A stretch of 6,855 bases of DNA. It comes from Bacteroidales bacterium (GTDB lineage Bacteria; Bacteroidota; Bacteroidia; Bacteroidales; NBLH01). The notes under the pieces are model-generated. The model saw only the letters and a program-made list of their open reading frames with translations. It did not search any database and had not been told where the DNA came from. Both the position numbers and the translations under genes were made by a program. This document shows, one piece after another, positions 1 to 6,044 of this stretch (the first letter of the stretch is position 1; the number at the start of each line of letters is the position of its first letter). Location of the stretch: positions 1 through 6,855 of the forward strand of contig JAKIUH010000249.1 of the NCBI GenBank assembly GCA_021647685.1. Direction: 5' to 3'.

Positions 1-169
1 GATAGAGATTAAATTGCTAGAAGATGAAAAAAAATTATCATTTATATTTAGTAACAATATGATTTTTGATTTTTTCTCATCTTCTATTAAGTATGAAAGT
101 TGGTCATTAAATGTAAATAACAAGAAATATGTTTGTTTGGGTGGTGGTGAAATTGCTGTCTGGAGCTAA
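1..169 (+). CDS. C-terminal end of a small protein, possibly an immunity protein (partial)
   Basis: The frame beginning at base 2 is open from the left edge to a TAA at 167-169 and gives about 55 residues. The visible part is acidic/asparagine-rich, then contains ESWSL and ends with a glycine triplet followed by EIAVWS. A short beta-rich tail with a Trp and a Gly-Gly-Gly-Glu turn is reminiscent of small immunity-type proteins, but I cannot assign a family. The next gene, on the same strand, is Imm11-like and starts about 20 bp downstream, which fits an immunity-gene array. The start and most of the protein lie outside the window. Confidence 0.5.
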   Translation, partial: IEIKLLEDEKKLSFIFSNNMIFDFFSSSIKYESWSLNVNNKKYVCLGGGEIAVWS

Positions 170-188
170 TTATAAAAATAAAAAATAG

Positions 189-467
189 ATGAAATATTAT
201 GTGTTAAATCAAAGTAATAACATAAAAGAAATGGGGGTTTTGCCACAAAGTGAAGAAAGTTATTCTGTAGATATCCAACAAGAGTTTATACCATTTGAAG
301 GAAGTATAGATTTCAATTTTGAATTAACTGAGCCTAAACTTGAAAAAAGAGTAAATTGTACATCCTTAATTGATGCAGCAATGATTCCTAGTAGGTTTTT
401 AATAATTGATGATTCATTCTTAGCTTTAATAATGAAATCTACTTTTGAAGTAACATTTTTACCATAA
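189..467 (+). CDS. Imm11-like (DUF1629-type) immunity protein, probably C-terminally truncated
   Basis: The 92-residue product begins MKYYVLN and contains a run reading roughly 'N-x-KEMGVLPQSEE', then a Phe-rich stretch, 'LTEPKLEKR' and 'SLIDAAMIPSRFLIIDDSF'. This order (MKYY start, G-x-x-PQSE, a conserved Pro-Lys segment, then 'FLI(I/V)...LALIMKS') resembles the N-terminal half of Imm11/DUF1629 proteins, which as I recall run to roughly 180-200 residues and neutralise cognate polymorphic toxins. Here the frame stops at TAA 465-467 beside an eight-A run (466-473), where the second half would be expected. The next open frame (449-781) does not look like the missing half, so I read this as a truncated, probably inactive copy. 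Its neighbour upstream is only about 20 bp away, suggesting a former operon. Family assignment is from remembered pattern only. Confidence 0.5.
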   Translation: MKYYVLNQSNNIKEMGVLPQSEESYSVDIQQEFIPFEGSIDFNFELTEPKLEKRVNCTSLIDAAMIPSRFLIIDDSFLALIMKSTFEVTFLP

Positions 468-781
468 AAAAAATAAATCTATTTGATCAAAAATATTTAA
501 ATATTCTATGTCCTTTTTCAACTGAAAATTTATGGCATATCATTTCCGTTTTAAAAAATAGTAAATCTTCATTTTACGAATTAAAAGAAGCTGTTTTATA
601 TATTACAAAATATTTGTTAGATAATAAAATACTATTTGTTTTAGATAAAATAGTTAGAACTGATTCTAAAACAGAATATATTAAAAGTGGTTTAAAAAAC
701 GATGAAATAATTAAATATGTGGATAACTATTTAACTAAAGATATGGAGTTTTTGGATTCATATTTATTATTATGGTTTTAG
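449..781 (+). pseudogene. Start-less small ORF, possible second immunity-type gene remnant
   Basis: This frame is open from just after a TGA at 446-448 to TAG 779-781, about 110 codons, yet contains no ATG except one near the 3' end and no GTG or TTG in its first third. It is clearly protein-like: it reads about INLFDQKYLNILCPFSTENL, then FYELKEAVLYITKYLLDNK, and ends with DSYLLLWF, giving amphipathic helices and an aromatic tail. It overlaps the end of the Imm11-like gene in another frame. The lack of a start suggests that its 5' end was deleted when it was joined to the truncated gene upstream near the A-run at 466-473. An ATT or ATA start cannot be excluded. I do not recognise the family with certainty; the immunity label is contextual. 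Confidence 0.45.
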
Positions 782-851
782 TTTGAAAATTGGTACATTT
801 ATACTACCCTCATTTATTGAGACCACTTTCAGTTGATTTTTAGTTGAATTA
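782..851. other. Presumed 3' flank and end of the IS3 remnant, no gene
   Basis: This short AT-rich stretch lies between the end of the + strand immunity region and the - strand stop codon of the transposase remnant. On the - strand it is where the terminal inverted repeat of an IS3-type element would lie. The partner end is absent, so the exact tip and any target duplication cannot be defined. The two coding regions converge here tail to tail. Confidence 0.3.
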
Positions 852-1101
852 TTAAGCTGCATTTTTATATTTTTCTATGGATTTTACTCTTACTATTCCT
901 TGATGTGCTTTCTGGTTATATTTATATATCCATTGGTCTATTCCTCTGAACAAGTTTAGTCCGTCATATGCTGGATTAAGATTAATATATTGTTGCTTTA
1001 TGGTACGGCAAACGTTCAATATAAATATTATCTAACGCTCTACCTTTACTATCCATACTAATCTTTATATCTTGCTGTTTTAAATAACTGACATATTCGT
1101 T
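852..1101 (-). mobile_element. IS3-family transposase (OrfB) C-terminal remnant, frameshifted
   Basis: Read on the - strand from about 1101, the translation gives EYVSYLKQQDIKISMDSKGR followed by ALDNIYIERL. This is the characteristic end of the IS3-family rve integrase core; the Glu of 'IYIERL' is the last acid of the DDE triad. Near 1007-1009 the Trp codon expected after ERL is damaged (two bases appear to be missing). The frame shifts there and then continues as RTIK, a stretch containing NPAYDGLNLFRGIDQWIYKY, then NQKAHQGI, and ends YKNAA with TAA at 852-854. The first two catalytic Asp residues and all of OrfA are absent, so this is a dead fragment of about 80 codons. Its 5' side is fused to a flippase gene fragment. 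Confidence 0.8.
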
Positions 1102-1323
1102 TTTTGTAATGTTTTGCTTGTGTAGTATTGCCGAAGTTAAGCCCATATCGATAAACAAATTTGTAAAACCCAATACAAATACTACAATTGCTATTAAACC
1201 AAAATCGGCTTTGTCTAAAAAACGAGCTAATACCGATATTTTTAGCAATTGTGTTACAGCTAAAAAAATGGTTGAAACTGTTGTCCATTTTACTCCTGAT
1301 ATGGCTTGTTTTTTTAGGGTCAT
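1090..1323 (-). pseudogene. Polysaccharide flippase (PST/Wzx-like), N-terminal fragment
   Basis: From ATG 1323-1321 the frame encodes MTLKKQAISGVKWTTVS and continues through two hydrophobic segments at about residues 14-34 and 42-65, with 'VLARFLDKADFGLIA' between them and 'MGLTSAILHKQNITKNEY' after. This is the standard N-terminus of PST-family polysaccharide export proteins, multi-pass membrane flippases that move lipid-linked sugar repeat units. Intact members have around 450-500 residues; only about 75 remain. The frame then passes without a stop into IS3 transposase sequence and ends at 982. The ATG overlaps the TGA stop of the upstream AlbA_2-type gene (ATGA). The first 13-14 codons are duplicated at 2760-2799, so this copy lies downstream of an insertion that repeated its start. 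Confidence 0.75.
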
Positions 1324-1331
1324 TTAGTTTT
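1284..1331. repeat. 48-bp direct repeat, copy B
   Basis: Positions 1284-1331 are identical to 2760-2807 in the same orientation (constant offset 1476, no mismatch). Identity stops at 1332 (T versus G) and at 1283 (G versus A); to the left it continues at lower identity for roughly 10-20 bp. The repeat contains the flippase start codon and its first codons. This copy also supplies the last codons and the stop of the AlbA_2-type gene. Confidence 0.9.
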
Positions 1332-2677
1332 TATTATTTGCCAGTATCCACCTTTATCCGGACCTATTCGTTTAATAATGCCATTTTTTTTAAGTTTTGT
1401 AATATATCTAGCTACTGTTCGCCTTGTAATATTAAGTTTTGAAGCTAATTCACCTGTAGTTATATTACTATTTTTTAAAATCTCCTCAATAATTCTATTT
1501 TCTGTGACATTTTCTGTGACATTTTCTGTGACATTAATTTTATCTTTATATGTTGAAGATTTTAAACTACCATTATTTCTACTTTTAATAAAGCTTATTT
1601 GAAAGCCATTAGAAATTTCTTCGATAATAGGCTCGGGTAAATTATTTGTTTTACAGGCATTAAAAATTAAAGAAATACCTCTACCCCATATTTCTATATA
1701 ACCTGCTTTAAAAAATATATCGGCAATAATAGGATTTTTTGGATTTGAAGGATGTTTTTCTTTTAGCATATTAATAGATAAGCCAACAGGCAATTTACCC
1801 GGGTTCCATAACACTAATTTATTTTCGTAAATACTTAATTGTATATGAGCCCCTGTATAGTCTTTATGGACTATTGCATTTAAAATTGCTTCTCTAAGAG
1901 CATCTTCAGGGTATTCAAGTTTTTCTATTCTTTGTAAACCACTGTATGAAATATTGTATTTTAAATATTTTGTTTTTAGTATTTCCATTACTTTGTCGGG
2001 CATACTAAAAATATTTCCTTCAATTATATCTTGTGAAATAAGTTCGTAGTCGGAATTATTAAATTTACCTATTCTAAAACTTACCGAACTAAAAAATTTT
2101 AAAGGGTTTTTACCAAATAAAAGAACTGCTGCATTTTTCAATTTATCACTGTCGCATAAGTTAAGATTTGTAAGTACATCTTTTAAATTACTATTTAAAG
2201 AATTGTGTGAGATTCGGTTTGTTTTTATTGCTTTTTGTATAAACGAATTTAAAATATTGCTATCTATATTTGAATAATCAGCATTATCTAAAATTATTTG
2301 GTCGAAAGTTTTGCCTGTTTTATTTAAAATAAAATTATATAATTCTTGCCCTTTAAGTTCTTGTACTGTACTACCACTTCTATAATAAAATCTGCCTTTA
2401 TATGATATAGGTGTAGATGACGGACTAATTTTTATAATAACAATAGGTTTATTGTCTTTTATTTTAGATTCTACATAAAGTGTTATTCCTAAAAACTGAA
2501 CTGATTTATTGGGTAATGTTTCTAATAGTTTTTTTACATTATTTACGCCAACAACAATACCTTTATCGTTAATTCCTATTATTATTTTACCTCCATCAGA
2601 ATTAGCAAAAGCACATACTTTGTTAAAATATTCGTCTTTCCATATTTCTTTATTTTTATGTTTTGATTTTCTATCAT
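1320..2677 (-). pseudogene. AlbA_2/HATPase/winged-helix protein (COG2865-like), frameshifted near its N-terminus
   Basis: The - strand frame is open without interruption from 2696 to TGA 1322-1320 but has no start codon before a TTG at 2141. An ATG at 2677-2675 opens the neighbouring frame with MIENQNIK; dropping back one base near 2653-2657 (an A5 run on this strand) continues as KEIWKDEYFNKVCAFANSDG. The combined protein of about 452 residues then matches the family throughout. An AlbA_2 (Schlafen-type) domain has 'GGKIIIGINDKG' at about residues 37-48. An HATPase_c_4-like region at about 257-340 has 'EAILNAIVHKDYT', 'LWNPGKLP' and 'GYIEIWGRGI'. A VTEN tandem linker lies near 383-394, and a winged helix ends in 'RIGPDKGGYWQI'. 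Such proteins are usually annotated as ATP-binding or DNA-binding regulators; their role is not firmly known. The C-terminal 'KTK' and stop come from the flippase repeat. A sequencing error in the A5 run would make the gene intact. Confidence 0.8.
1497..1532 (-). repeat. 12-bp tandem repeat, three perfect units (VTEN linker)
   Basis: The unit attttctgtgac occurs three times in a row at 1497-1508, 1509-1520 and 1521-1532. On the coding strand it reads as three Val-Thr-Glu-Asn units. It lies between the HATPase-like region and the winged helix. Because the unit is 12 bp, gain or loss of copies would change linker length without altering the frame. Confidence 0.9.
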
Positions 2678-2742
2678 TAATGACAAAAGTAAATATTTAT
2701 TTGTATGTGTATCAGACCTCAATTAATATAACTATATTGTAG
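2678..2742. other. AT-rich 5' flank of the AlbA_2-type gene
   Basis: This stretch separates the flippase copy A fragment from the AlbA_2-type gene. On the - strand a TACTTTTG (2691-2684) fits the Bacteroidota -7 consensus TAnnTTTG, but no good -33 TTTG is spaced correctly and the match is only 7 bp from the ATG, so a promoter here is weakly supported. A small dyad, aatata-ac-tatatt, lies at 2725-2738. Confidence 0.2.
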
Positions 2743-2799
2743 TTAGTTGAAAACCGTAATCCATTTTACTCCTGATATGGCTTGTTTTTTTAGGGTCAT
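2743..2799 (-). pseudogene. Flippase 5' fragment, copy A (18 codons)
   Basis: From ATG 2799-2797 the - strand reads MTLKKQAISGVKWITVFN and ends at TAA 2745-2743. The first 13 codons are base-for-base identical to the flippase start at 1323. The following bases still align (ATT ACG GTT against ACA ACA GTT) but carry substitutions and apparently one extra T, which produces the stop. It is therefore a separate, decayed copy of the same gene start, lying upstream of the AlbA_2-type gene. Confidence 0.75.
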
Positions 2800-2807
2800 T
2801 TAGTTTT
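2760..2807. repeat. 48-bp direct repeat, copy A
   Basis: Perfect partner of 1284-1331. In the - strand direction, the sequence upstream of this copy (2808 onward) is presumably the original 5' flank of the flippase gene. The intervening 1.4 kb carries the AlbA_2-type gene, so the two copies bracket it as expected for an insertion that duplicated the start of its target. Confidence 0.9.
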
Positions 2808-3220
2808 GTTAGCTAAGTTCTATTTATTACCGCAAAATTACTTTTTTTAATTTTCGGATAGAGCCTGTTATCAATTGATTAATTTTTCCCTTGCATAAAT
2901 GCAAGGGCTATTGAATCATACATTATGAATATTGTTAATTTTAAAATAACTCGTCAAATTTTTGTACGAATTTACAAATAAATATTTGTATTGATATACA
3001 AGATTACTTAAACTATTAATTATCAGCAAGTTTGTTCGCGACTAGTAATTGAGAAATGCTGAGCTATTTAGAATAAAGCCTTTAATTCTAATAAAGATAT
3101 TTTTGATTAATTTGGCTTGTGTATTTTCCAATATCTCTGTTTTTTGATTCATTAAAATGACTATCTAATTGCAAATTTAAGAATATTAAACAAAATTTGC
3201 CGAATAAAATACCGGTGTTA
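2808..3220. other. Gene-free stretch between rmlB and the flippase remnant
   Basis: These 413 bp are very AT-rich and hold no convincing gene. The only notable frame on the - strand is 3152-3042, 36 codons from an ATG, beginning MNQKTEILENTQAKLIKN. It has no recognisable homology or ribosome-binding site, so I do not call it a gene. One perfect hairpin lies at 2888-2907 (listed separately). The stretch may contain eroded remains of whatever once followed rmlB. Confidence 0.5.
2888..2907. other. Perfect 20-bp palindrome (hairpin)
   Basis: The arms cccttgcat and atgcaaggg are exact reverse complements separated by AA. Neither strand has a T-run after the stem (the + strand continues ctattg, the - strand AAAAA), so it is not a classic intrinsic terminator. 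It could be a processing stem, a protein-binding palindrome or an element remnant. Confidence 0.6.
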
Positions 3221-4228
3221 TTAAAGTTTCTCTAAATACCACTCGATAGTTTTAACAATGCCGCTTTCAAAATTTTCTTCGGCTTTCCAACCCAATTCAT
3301 TCTCAATTTTTGTTGCATCAATGGCATAACGGCGGTCGTGCCCGGCTCTATCTTGAACAAAAGTAATTTGCTCTTTGTAGTTACCTTTTTGCTTTGGTTT
3401 TTTATTATCCAAAATCTCACAAATATGATTGACAATTTCCAGATTTGTTTTTTCATTTCGTCCACCTATGTTGTAAGTTTCGCCGTTTTTGCCTTTATGA
3501 AAGACTAAATCTATGCCTTTACAATGATCCAGCACATATAACCAATCACGTATATTTTTTCCATCACCGTAAATCGGAATATTTTCGCCCTTTAAGGCTT
3601 TACGAATAATTACCGGTATCAATTTTTCGTTGTGCTGTTTCGGTCCGTAATTGTTTGAGCAATTACTGGTTGTTACATTCATACCGTAGGTATGATGATA
3701 AGCACGTACCAAAAAATCAGACGATGCTTTGGCAGCCGAATAGGGCGAATTGGGTGCGTAGGGTGTAGTTTCTTTAAACAATCCTGTTTCGCCCAGTGTG
3801 CCATACACCTCGTCGGTAGAGATATGATGAAAACGACAATCTATATAGGCTTCTTTGTATTCAAAAGGAGCATTCATCCAATAGTTTCGGGCTACATCCA
3901 GCAAGGTGAAAGTTCCGTTGATATTGGTTTTGATAAAAACTTCGGGTCCTTCAATGGAATTGTCCACATGACTTTCTGCCGCAAAATGGATAACACCTCG
4001 AATATCATACTCTCTAAAAATAAATTCTACTAAGTCGCGATTACAAATATCGCCTTTTATAAAAGTATATCTTTTACTGTCTTCAACTTCTTTCAGGTTA
4101 TCTAAATTTCCTGCATAGGTTAATTTGTCCAAATTTACGATGTGATAATCTTTATATTTATCATGAAAGTAGGGAACAAAATTAGCTCCTATAAATCCGG
4201 CACCTCCGGTAATTAATATTGATTTCAT
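3221..4228 (-). CDS. rmlB: dTDP-glucose 4,6-dehydratase
   Basis: This 335-residue cytoplasmic SDR-superfamily enzyme converts dTDP-glucose to dTDP-4-keto-6-deoxyglucose, the step before RmlC in dTDP-L-rhamnose synthesis. Visible hallmarks are the NAD-binding GGAGFIG at residues 8-14, 'DKLTYAGNLDNL' at 34-45, 'HFAAESHVD' at 81-89, the catalytic STDEVYG at 137-143 (Thr138, Asp139, Glu140), YSAAK at 163-167 (Tyr163, Lys167), 'NNYGPKQ' at 192-198 and 'DRAGHDRRYAID' at 293-304. The start is the ATG at 4228-4226, immediately before the Rossmann strand as is usual. Homologs usually continue about 15-30 residues past 'EWYL'; here the protein ends EWYLEKL, so the extreme C-terminus is short or replaced. 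That tail is outside the catalytic core, so the enzyme is probably active. Its base composition is visibly richer in G+C than the adjacent AlbA_2-type genes. Confidence 0.95.
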   Translation of the reverse strand: MKSILITGGAGFIGANFVPYFHDKYKDYHIVNLDKLTYAGNLDNLKEVEDSKRYTFIKGDICNRDLVEFIFREYDIRGVIHFAAESHVDNSIEGPEVFIKTNINGTFTLLDVARNYWMNAPFEYKEAYIDCRFHHISTDEVYGTLGETGLFKETTPYAPNSPYSAAKASSDFLVRAYHHTYGMNVTTSNCSNNYGPKQHNEKLIPVIIRKALKGENIPIYGDGKNIRDWLYVLDHCKGIDLVFHKGKNGETYNIGGRNEKTNLEIVNHICEILDNKKPKQKGNYKEQITFVQDRAGHDRRYAIDATKIENELGWKAEENFESGIVKTIEWYLEKL

Positions 4229-4456
4229 TGTTTTCTGTTTTAGTTTTGTAATAATTTTTTAGACCTCTTTTTTATACAATAGTTCGTTAAATTATGTATA
4301 TGGTTGATATTTAGATATTTATAAAGCTGTTTGTTTTTTTGCAAATTGTTTATTATCAAGACATTGCCAAGTACAAGTATGTTGGCAAGTCAAAATGTAC
4401 CAAACTATTGTTTTATTAAATTTATGATAATTCTAAATTATTGTTCTTGCCGATTT
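4229..4456. other. AT-rich stretch upstream of rmlB, no gene
   Basis: This stretch separates rmlB from the AlbA_2-type relic. I found no TAnnTTTG-type promoter for rmlB and no coding frame. It holds an imperfect hairpin at 4360-4391 (listed separately). The rmlB start is preceded by an A-rich stretch rather than a Shine-Dalgarno sequence, as is common in Bacteroidota. Confidence 0.4.
4360..4391. other. Imperfect inverted repeat downstream of the AlbA_2-type relic
   Basis: The arms gacattgccaa (4360-4370) and ttggcaagtc (4382-4391) pair over 10 bp with one bulged A and an 11-nt loop. No T-run follows on either strand. It lies about 65 bp beyond the relic's stop codon and could be a weak terminator or mRNA 3' structure for the - strand genes; function is not established. 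Confidence 0.4.
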
Positions 4457-4618
4457 TTATAGTAATGCTATTTCAAAAATTTTAATTTGTATATTTGCCT
4501 GACTAGTGTAATCTTTATGTACAATTGTGTTTAAAATTCCGTTATTAAACGATTGTTTAAATTTAACAGTTTTGTTTTTGCCTTGTAAAATTATGTCTAT
4601 CAGTTCTTTTGATGTCAT
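4457..4618 (-). pseudogene. Internally deleted relic of an AlbA_2/HATPase gene
   Basis: From ATG 4618 the frame gives about 53 residues. The first 25 or so (MTSKELIDIILQGKN, then KTVKFKQSFNN) align with the start of the intact gene next door (MTKKELLHNIILQGENETVE, then FKSSFNK). The rest (ILNTIVHKDYTSQANIQIKI) aligns with the HATPase-like motif near residue 270 of the family and best matches the 1320-2677 copy. About 240 codons in between have been lost, and the frame ends at TAA 4459-4457 shortly after. The conserved Glu of 'VEFK' is Lys here. It lies 11 bp downstream of the intact gene's stop and in the same direction, suggesting a former tandem pair. The frame can be extended upstream to 4648 but the homology begins at this ATG. 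Confidence 0.75.
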
Positions 4619-4629
4619 TGCATTACTTT

Positions 4630-6027
4630 TTATCTTACCACTTCCCAATATCCACCTTTATTGGGACCTACGCGTTTTATAATGTTTTTTTCTTTTAATT
4701 TTTTTATATTTTCTTCTATTTTCCGGCTTGATATTCCTATATTATTAGATAATTCTTTTGCTGTAATAAATTTATTTTTCAAAATATAGTTAATGATACT
4801 TTTTTGATTTTCTGTTAAGTTTTCTCCGACCTTTTCTCCGACCTTTTCTCCGACCTTTTCTCCGACCTTTTCTCCGACCTTTTCTCCGACCTTTATTTTT
4901 TCTTTAAATAAAACTATTTCAAAACTATTATTGGTGACATTAAATTTAGGCGGAACAATACCATATTGTTCACAAATTGTAAAAATACGTTTAATACCGG
5001 AACCATAACGTTCTACTTTTCCAATTTCTTTAAATGCTTTAGAGAGGAGTTTGTTTCTTGCTTTGGGTTGATAATTAAATTTTAACAAATCATTTAATAA
5101 AAGTCCTCCGAATAATCCACCGGGGTTAAAAAACTCTATTCGATTGTCGTAAATTTTTATAACACTTCCCGAACTGTCTCTGTAATCTCTGTGTATAAGC
5201 ATGTTTATAACAATCTCCCTGATTGCTTCCAATGGATAATCGTACCGCTCTATCCGTTGAGCTTCTCCTGTAATTATAAACTCAACCATCATATGACTTT
5301 TTATAAATGATAAAATACGGTCCAATTCGGTAAATATATCGGTATCTAAACTTAAACTGTCAATAATTTTAGTAGGACTTTTAAAACGACCTATTTGTAT
5401 ATCACTGATAGTGCATAAATCTTTTGCAAATAAAATATATGCACCAAAAGTCAATTTACCGTTTCTTAATATTTCTTGTTTATTTAGGAAGTCTATTGGT
5501 TTATAGTGTACTTTTGTTGCATTCCATTTTTCATATTCGTTAATATATTTTTTAACTTTATTAATTGAGATATGTTGTATATTATGATTTGGATCGGGAT
5601 AATAGTCCCAACTGCTGTTTATTGTTTGAAGATGCAAATTGGATATTTCATCTAAATTCATTAAGTGGTTAGAATTTAATACTCTTTTAAAATATTTGTT
5701 TTTGTATGCAACCGGCTTTATGGGATATTCAATTACTGTTAGTACTACAATTTTATGTTCTTTGTCAAAAATTATTTCTACCTCAGGAACTATTTGTGGT
5801 GTGGTATTTTGTTTAATCTCATTTATCCATTTTTGTACACTCTCCTCTGTAATACCAGCTCCCTTTATTTTTCCTGTATCATCAATACCTATTATTACTT
5901 TGCCTCCTTTGTTGTTTGAAAAGGCGCATAAAGTTTCTATTACTGTTTTATTAAAAGAGCTTTTAAACTCAACAGTCTCGTTTTCCCCCTGCAATATAAT
6001 ATTATGTAGTAACTCCTTTTTTGTCAA
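4630..6027 (-). CDS. AlbA_2/HATPase/winged-helix protein (COG2865-like), intact
   Basis: This 465-residue protein has an AlbA_2 (Schlafen-type) domain at about 16-130, with VEFKSSF at 19-25 and GGKVIIGIDDTGKIKGAG at 41-58. An HATPase_c_4-like region at about 255-350 has YPLEAIREIVINMLIHRDY at 264-282, FFNPGG at 299-304 and VERYGSGIKRI at 338-348. Six tandem KVGE units span about 379-402, and a winged helix follows at about 406-465, ending RVGPNKGGYWEVVR. Family members are usually annotated as putative DNA-binding or ATP-binding transcriptional regulators; biochemical role is uncertain, and AlbA_2 proteins have also been linked to nucleic-acid cleavage. The start is a TTG (6027-6025), chosen because it aligns with the ATG of the neighbouring relic and no ATG is nearby. 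It lies 43 bp after the rmlC stop, between two dTDP-sugar genes, and is poorer in G+C than rmlB, which suggests insertion into the sugar operon. Confidence 0.85.
   Translation of the reverse strand: MTKKELLHNIILQGENETVEFKSSFNKTVIETLCAFSNNKGGKVIIGIDDTGKIKGAGITEESVQKWINEIKQNTTPQIVPEVEIIFDKEHKIVVLTVIEYPIKPVAYKNKYFKRVLNSNHLMNLDEISNLHLQTINSSWDYYPDPNHNIQHISINKVKKYINEYEKWNATKVHYKPIDFLNKQEILRNGKLTFGAYILFAKDLCTISDIQIGRFKSPTKIIDSLSLDTDIFTELDRILSFIKSHMMVEFIITGEAQRIERYDYPLEAIREIVINMLIHRDYRDSSGSVIKIYDNRIEFFNPGGLFGGLLLNDLLKFNYQPKARNKLLSKAFKEIGKVERYGSGIKRIFTICEQYGIVPPKFNVTNNSFEIVLFKEKIKVGEKVGEKVGEKVGEKVGEKVGENLTENQKSIINYILKNKFITAKELSNNIGISSRKIEENIKKLKEKNIIKRVGPNKGGYWEVVR
4820..4891 (-). repeat. 12-bp tandem repeat, six perfect units (KVGE linker)
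   Basis: The unit ttttctccgacc is repeated six times without mismatch (4820-4831 through 4880-4891). On the coding strand it encodes consecutive Lys-Val-Gly-Glu units. It is placed exactly where the other full-length family member carries its VTEN repeats, but the unit sequence is different. Perfect identity between units suggests recent expansion by slippage. Confidence 0.95.
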
Positions 6028-6044
6028 TGTTTGGATATTTTTAT

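Noticed and set aside
782..851. Defined IS3 terminal inverted repeat and target duplication
   Set aside because: Only one end of the element remains, so there is no second repeat to compare and the tip cannot be fixed.
1109..1442. Open + strand frames opposite the flippase fragment and the AlbA_2-type gene
   Set aside because: They are antisense shadows of well-supported - strand coding sequence and show no family resemblance.
2684..2691. TACTTTTG on the - strand as a Bacteroidota -7 promoter element
   Set aside because: No properly spaced -33 element was found and the match is only 7 bp from the start codon; chance matches are common in AT-rich sequence.
2888..2907. Intrinsic terminator at the 20-bp palindrome
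   Set aside because: No T-run follows the stem on either strand.
3042..3152. 36-codon - strand ORF beginning MNQKTEILEN
   Set aside because: There is an ATG but no ribosome-binding site, no recognisable homology and no neighbouring operon; in such AT-rich DNA an ORF this short can occur by chance.
3692..4033. 113-codon + strand frame inside rmlB
   Set aside because: It is antisense to the conserved catalytic core of rmlB, whose - strand translation is unambiguous.
4820..4891. CRISPR-like array
   Set aside because: The six units are contiguous 12-mers with no spacers and lie in frame within a coding sequence.
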